From assembly GCA_021157745.1 (NCBI GenBank), contig JAGGWA010000148.1, forward strand, positions 1-10,158: a stretch of 10,158 nucleotides of DNA. The letters run 5' to 3'. The stretch comes from Thermoplasmata archaeon (GTDB taxonomy: Archaea; Thermoplasmatota; E2; UBA202; JdFR-43). Position 1 is the first letter of the stretch; every line of letters begins with the position of its first letter. The translations under genes were made by a program, and so were the position numbers. This document shows positions 6,741 through 10,158 of the stretch, piece after piece. The notes beneath the pieces were generated by a model that was not told the origin of the DNA, ran no database searches, and saw only the letters and a program-made list of their open reading frames with translations.

Positions 6741-6756
6741 ACAAACTTTAAAAAAG
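6741..6756 (+). promoter_or_regulatory. Putative BRE/TATA promoter of the glutamyl-tRNA synthetase gene
   Basis: ACAAAC followed by TTTAAAAAA gives a BRE-like and TATA-like element centred near 6750, about 25 bases before the ATG at 6775. The predicted start of transcription falls on the start codon and no GGTG-type ribosome binding site is present, so this mRNA also looks leaderless. A second TATA-like sequence, CTATATAGG, lies at about 6654-6662 and could be an alternative promoter with a leader of roughly 90 bases. Confidence 0.45.
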
Positions 6757-6774
6757 AGTAGGAAATAAAAAAGG

Positions 6775-8451
6775 ATGGACATCGAGGAAATAGCGAAAAG
6801 ATATGCTCTCATCAACGCAATAAAATTCGACGGGAAAGCGAGTTTAAAGGCTGTAATAGGAAAAGTCATGGCCGAAGTTAAGGGAGATGCAAAGGAAATT
6901 GTTAAAATAGTTAAGGAGATTGTTGAAGAAATAAATAAACTTTCAATAGAAGAACAGAAGAAAATTGCAGAAAAACTTGGAATAGAAATAAAGGAAGAAA
7001 AGAAGAAAAAAGAGGTAAAGCTCCCTCCTCTACCAGATGCAAGGAAAGGAGAAGTTGTAACAAGATTTCCTCCCGAGCCAAATGGTTATCTCCATATTGG
7101 ACATGCCAAAGCTGCCATAATAGATTATGAATATGCACGCATGTATGATGGAATCTTCATACTACGTTTCGACGACACAAATCCTGTTAATGAAAGAAAG
7201 GAATTTTACGATGCCCAAAAGGAAGATTTGAAATGGCTTGGGATAGAATGGGATAGGGAGTATCGCACTTCCGATAATCTTCCCAAGCATTATGAGCTTG
7301 CAAAGGAATTGCTTGAAAGAGGATGCGCCTATATATGTACATGTAGCGAGGAAGAAATAAGGAAAAATAGAAGACTCGGAAAAGAATGTGCATGTAGAAA
7401 TAGAGAGGAGCAACCATGGGACGAGTTTTTCAAAATGAAGGAAGGAGAAGCCGTATTGAGACTTAAAGGAGATATGAAATCCCAGAATACTGCGATGCGT
7501 GATCCAATTCTTTTCAGGATAATTGACCATCCTCATCCAATACATGGCACTCGCTTTCGAGTATGGCCAACATATGATTTCTATGGGGCTATCGAAGACT
7601 CTTTGTCGGGTGTGACACATCCTTTCAGAACAAAAGAATATGAATTGAGGGACGAGGTTTATTTCTACATTCTCGACTGCCTTGATTTAAGAAAACCCCA
7701 TTTGATGGAATTCTCCCGCCTTTCAATAAAAGGAATGCCGGTCTCGAAAAGAAAGCTTAAGCCATTGGTGGAAAAGAAACTTGTATGGGGCTGGGATGAT
7801 CCGCGCCTGCCTACGTTACGAGGCCTGGCGAGGCGCGGAATATTGGCAAAAGCAATAAAAGAGTTTGTGCTATCGCAGGGCATTTCCAAAAGCGAGAGCA
7901 TCGTTGTTTTTGAAAATCTGGAAGCAGTCAACAGGAAGCTGCTGGATGGAATGGCTAAAAGGCTTTTTTTTGTTCCAGAGCCAGTAAAAGTTATTGTTGA
8001 AAATGCTCCTGAAAGAGAGGCAGTCTTAAAATATCATCCTTCCATTGATATGGGGGAAAGAAGAGTGAAAACAGGCAACATATTCTATATTCCTGCCAGT
8101 GATGCATCGAAGTTTGAAAAAGGGAGCAAATTCAGGCTCAAGGATTTGTATAACGTGGTTGTTTTGGAAAAGAATGATGATATGATAAAGGGAGAGTATG
8201 CGGGAGACGAGCTTTTACCAATACCGAAAATACAGTGGGTTACTGATGAGCATTATGAAATGGAAGTTATCATCCCGCACCTTCCTTTCAAAAACGGCGA
8301 GTTTGATGAAAACAGTCTTGTAATAAAGGGAGGCTATGTTGAAAAAAACATAGATGAAATAAAGCATGGCGAGATCGTGCAATTTGAAAGATTTGGATTT
8401 GTGAGGATAGAAAAAGAGAAAAAGTTAATGGGGATAAAAGCCCATGATTAA
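6775..8451 (+). CDS. gltX: Glutamyl-tRNA synthetase, archaeal/eukaryotic type
   Basis: This 558-residue class Ib cytoplasmic enzyme charges tRNA-Glu with glutamate. In organisms without glutaminyl-tRNA synthetase it usually also feeds Gln-tRNA formation by amidation. Residues 1-85 form a charged helical extension typical of archaeal members. The Rossmann catalytic domain begins at RFPPEPNGYLHIGH (HIGH at 107-110). Cys188, 190, 205 and 207 make a C-x-C...C-x-C probable zinc site. The region W-P-T-Y-D-F...G-V-T-H-P-F-R-T-K-E-Y carries Arg285 where glutaminyl enzymes have Cys, favouring glutamate specificity. VSKRK at 323-327 is the KMSKS-type loop. The remainder is the beta-barrel anticodon-binding part. 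Length and domain order are normal for the family and no frameshift is seen. The ATG at 6775 is placed by the promoter and the intact N-terminal domain. Its stop overlaps the stop of the converging kinase gene. Several motifs look more like eukaryotic GluRS/GlnRS than the common archaeal version. Confidence 0.93.
   Translation: MDIEEIAKRYALINAIKFDGKASLKAVIGKVMAEVKGDAKEIVKIVKEIVEEINKLSIEEQKKIAEKLGIEIKEEKKKKEVKLPPLPDARKGEVVTRFPPEPNGYLHIGHAKAAIIDYEYARMYDGIFILRFDDTNPVNERKEFYDAQKEDLKWLGIEWDREYRTSDNLPKHYELAKELLERGCAYICTCSEEEIRKNRRLGKECACRNREEQPWDEFFKMKEGEAVLRLKGDMKSQNTAMRDPILFRIIDHPHPIHGTRFRVWPTYDFYGAIEDSLSGVTHPFRTKEYELRDEVYFYILDCLDLRKPHLMEFSRLSIKGMPVSKRKLKPLVEKKLVWGWDDPRLPTLRGLARRGILAKAIKEFVLSQGISKSESIVVFENLEAVNRKLLDGMAKRLFFVPEPVKVIVENAPEREAVLKYHPSIDMGERRVKTGNIFYIPASDASKFEKGSKFRLKDLYNVVVLEKNDDMIKGEYAGDELLPIPKIQWVTDEHYEMEVIIPHLPFKNGEFDENSLVIKGGYVEKNIDEIKHGEIVQFERFGFVRIEKEKKLMGIKAHD
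8408..8426 (-). terminator. Possible oligo-T terminator of the kinase transcript
   Basis: On the reverse strand, 20-40 bases past the kinase stop codon, the sequence reads AACTTTTTCTCTTTTTC, an oligo-T-rich stretch of the sort used by archaeal RNA polymerase. It lies inside the 3' end of the synthetase gene, so the two transcripts would overlap tail to tail. The same tract encodes the Lys/Glu-rich end of the synthetase, so the match may be incidental. Confidence 0.25.
8448..8451. other. Shared palindromic TTAA containing both convergent stop codons
   Basis: The plus-strand synthetase ends with TAA at 8449-8451 and the minus-strand kinase ends with TAA read from 8450-8448. Both lie in the palindrome TTAA, so there is no intergenic space. 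Each transcript must therefore end inside the other gene, giving complementary 3' ends. Confidence 0.9.
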
Positions 8452-10158
8452 TACTTTGGAAGATATATCGAAAATATCGTCTCCTTTTTATTGCTTTTCA
8501 CCTCTATTCTACCGCCATATCTCTCAACAATTTTTTTAACCAGATGCAAACCCAAGCCTGAGCCATTGCTTTCCTTTCCCTTTACCCCCATTTCAAAGAG
8601 CCTTTCTTTTATTTCTTTTGGTATTTCTTTGCCATCGTTTTTTATATCAACAACGTAATAACCATTTTCTTCTCTTGTCTCTATGTAAATATTTTTGCAT
8701 TTTCCATGCTTTATGGCATTTTCGATTATGTTGGAAAATATATTTGAAAGCATTTCATCTGCTATAACTTTGGCTTTCTTTTCCTTATAATGAACCTTTA
8801 TTTTCTTTTCCTCAAGAATATCTGCATAATATTCTATCGATTCCTTTATTGCTTTATCAAGATCAATCTTCTTAGGCGTTATCTCATATGCCTTGCTTAT
8901 CATTCTAAGCTTCATCAGCAGATTTTTTATTGATAGCAGATTGTCAAATGCTTTTTCAATGAGTTCCTTTAACTCATCATCTTTTTCCTCATCTTTAATC
9001 AATTCCACTATTCCAAGAGCTATTTGGAGGCGATTGCTTATATCATGCCTGAGTAAAGAATTATATATTTCCAATTCCTTTCTTGCCTCCCTTAGCGGAG
9101 TTATATCCTTTATTATTCCCTGATATATTATCTCGTCTCCTTTCTTGAACATCACGCTCGAAAGCAAGCAATCTATTTCCTTACCATCTTTCCTTTTCAA
9201 TTTTACTTCAAAATTTTTTACATATCCTCTTTTTTTTATTTCCTTTTTGAATCTTTCTCTGTCTTCCTTGTTAACATACAAATTTGTTACATTCATGTTC
9301 ATCAATTCTTTTCTGCTATAGCCAAAAAGCTCTTCCCCAGCTTTGTTTATATCTAACAATTTCCCTTTCTCATTTGAAATATATACTGCATCTATGGAAT
9401 AGTCAAATATATCCTTATACTTCTTTTCAGATTCTTCAAGAGATTTTGTAAGCCTCTTCAATTTAATAACCATGTTATTGAAGTTTTTGGCGAGCTCTCC
9501 TATTTCATCTTTTGGAGAGATATCGACAGTATAATCAAGATTTCCCTTAGCAATTTCTCCAGTAGCCTTTTTCAACTTTTCAACAGGTTCTGTAATGCTT
9601 AATGAGAAAAATATGGCTGCAGCCACAACTATTATTGAGATCGATATTGCTACAAACCATAACAAATTTTGCATTTTTTTGATTGGCTCGCTAACCACTT
9701 TTTCAGGCAAAAGAAAAACAAGTGAGCCATTTATCTCATGTAATGGATAATATGCAGCATAGTATGGGGCAGTCATCTCAATTTTTTTAATTCCCTGACT
9801 ACCATTTCTTATATATTTATAAAGGGAAGATAAACCGCTTATGTTAACTATGTTTTCTTCTGGAAAACTTTCCTTCCATGTTCTGTTCCCAGCTGTATAG
9901 TCAGGATGAACAATTATGTTGCCATTTTTATCAACCAAGATTGCATAGCCCTCTCCCTGAAATTTTATATCCAGGATATCATCCTTTATTGTTGGCAAAG
10001 GTAAATCAAGGGAGACAACACCTATGAAGCTTCCATTACTGTATACAGGCTGAGAATTACTCAATGTAACCTCTCCAGTATTCACATCGATATACTCTGT
10101 CCATATGTTTTTTCTGCTCCTCTCTGCTTCAACATACCATTTCCTCACTCTATGATCA
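8448..10158 (-). CDS. Membrane sensor histidine kinase, dCache-HAMP-PAS-HisKA-HATPase, N-terminus beyond the window
   Basis: This encodes a two-component sensor kinase that would bind an extracellular ligand and phosphorylate an unseen response regulator. The frame is open to the right edge (D-H-R-V-R-K-W-Y-V-E-A), so the gene is cut by the window. The GTG at 10148 is the Val of a Cache-type R-x-W-Y motif, not a start. Counting from that Val as 1: the distal part of an extracellular dCache domain at 1-155 (W-T-E-Y-I-D, P-V-Y, G-V-V-S-L-D-L); a transmembrane segment at 162-185; HAMP at 186-236 (ending E-I-G-E-L-A-K-N-F-N-N-M); PAS at about 244-355; an H-box L-L-R-H-D-I-S-N-R-L-Q with phospho-acceptor His368; and a HATPase from about 460 with N-box N-I-I-E-N-A-I-K-H, N-D-G-K-E-I-P as a variant G1 box, and G-S-G-L-G-L as the G2 box. 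No receiver domain follows. The ligand is unknown. It converges on the synthetase gene and overlaps it by four bases. Confidence 0.9.
   Translation of the reverse strand, partial: DHRVRKWYVEAERSRKNIWTEYIDVNTGEVTLSNSQPVYSNGSFIGVVSLDLPLPTIKDDILDIKFQGEGYAILVDKNGNIIVHPDYTAGNRTWKESFPEENIVNISGLSSLYKYIRNGSQGIKKIEMTAPYYAAYYPLHEINGSLVFLLPEKVVSEPIKKMQNLLWFVAISISIIVVAAAIFFSLSITEPVEKLKKATGEIAKGNLDYTVDISPKDEIGELAKNFNNMVIKLKRLTKSLEESEKKYKDIFDYSIDAVYISNEKGKLLDINKAGEELFGYSRKELMNMNVTNLYVNKEDRERFKKEIKKRGYVKNFEVKLKRKDGKEIDCLLSSVMFKKGDEIIYQGIIKDITPLREARKELEIYNSLLRHDISNRLQIALGIVELIKDEEKDDELKELIEKAFDNLLSIKNLLMKLRMISKAYEITPKKIDLDKAIKESIEYYADILEEKKIKVHYKEKKAKVIADEMLSNIFSNIIENAIKHGKCKNIYIETREENGYYVVDIKNDGKEIPKEIKERLFEMGVKGKESNGSGLGLHLVKKIVERYGGRIEVKSNKKETIFSIYLPKY
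8480..8500 (+). terminator. Possible oligo-T terminator of the synthetase transcript
   Basis: About 30 bases past the synthetase stop the plus strand reads CTCCTTTTTATTGCTTTTC, which could act as an archaeal oligo-T terminator inside the 3' end of the kinase gene. It is also the complement of Lys-rich kinase codons, so the support is weak. Confidence 0.25.

Noticed and set aside
6597..6774. A small gene or RNA between the protease and the synthetase
   Set aside because: I see no start with a ribosome binding site, no tRNA-like fold and no strong hairpin. The interval is accounted for by an oligo-T terminator and the synthetase promoter.
7162..7620. Minus-strand open frame of 152 codons inside the synthetase gene
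   Set aside because: The plus strand there encodes conserved catalytic motifs of GluRS, and the reverse product has no recognisable features.
6775..8451. Glutaminyl-tRNA synthetase, suggested by the P-P-E-P-N-G-Y-L-H-I-G-H-A-K signature
   Set aside because: Arg285 in F-R-T-K-E-Y matches GluRS, where GlnRS has Cys in the equivalent motif, and archaea normally lack GlnRS. The N-terminal extension also fits archaeal GluRS.

Overview
The window looks like part of an archaeal chromosome. The DNA is AT-rich. Promoters are archaeal BRE/TATA type, and two of the large genes have a TATA-like box about 24 bases before the ATG with no Shine-Dalgarno site, as expected for leaderless mRNAs. The glutamyl-tRNA synthetase has the archaeal/eukaryotic class architecture, and the sensor kinase has an H-box of the kind common in euryarchaeal kinases. 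Together with a secreted C25 (gingipain-like) peptidase, NosD-type beta-helices, PKD, DUF2341 and dockerin modules, this fits a heterotrophic, protein-degrading Thermoplasmatota-like archaeon (for example the MBG-D type of sediment archaea). The lineage is an inference from domain content, not a proven assignment.

Layout. Bases 1-238 (minus strand) hold two tandem genes for tiny Gly/Arg/Trp/Tyr-rich proteins; the second is cut by the window edge and its ribosome binding site overlaps the stop codon of the first. Bases 239-467 are mostly regulatory, but the plus strand has an open frame at 297-443 that looks like the 3' end of a decayed gene. Bases 468-6596 (plus) encode one very large secreted protein of 2042 residues: signal peptide, C25-type propeptide and catalytic domain, an Ig-like sandwich, two parallel beta-helix modules each closed by a NosD-type motif, three PKD domains, DUF2341, a lectin-like (LamG/ConA) region, and a C-terminal type I dockerin. 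Bases 6775-8451 (plus) encode glutamyl-tRNA synthetase. Bases 8448-10158 (minus) encode a membrane sensor histidine kinase (dCache-TM-HAMP-PAS-HisKA-HATPase) whose N-terminus lies beyond the right edge. It converges on the synthetase gene so that the two stop codons share a TTAA.

Functionally, the giant protein is best read as an extracellular protease carrying adhesive modules that can be docked onto a cohesin-bearing scaffold or surface protein. The kinase senses a small extracellular ligand through its Cache domain. The synthetase is housekeeping. Nothing in the spacing suggests that the three large genes form an operon.

The most interesting points are the protease-to-dockerin architecture in an apparent archaeon, a cysteine ladder of six Cys spaced exactly 23 residues apart in the second beta-helix, the eukaryote-like catalytic motifs of the synthetase, and the overlapping-signal tandem of small glycine/tyrosine-rich genes at the left edge.
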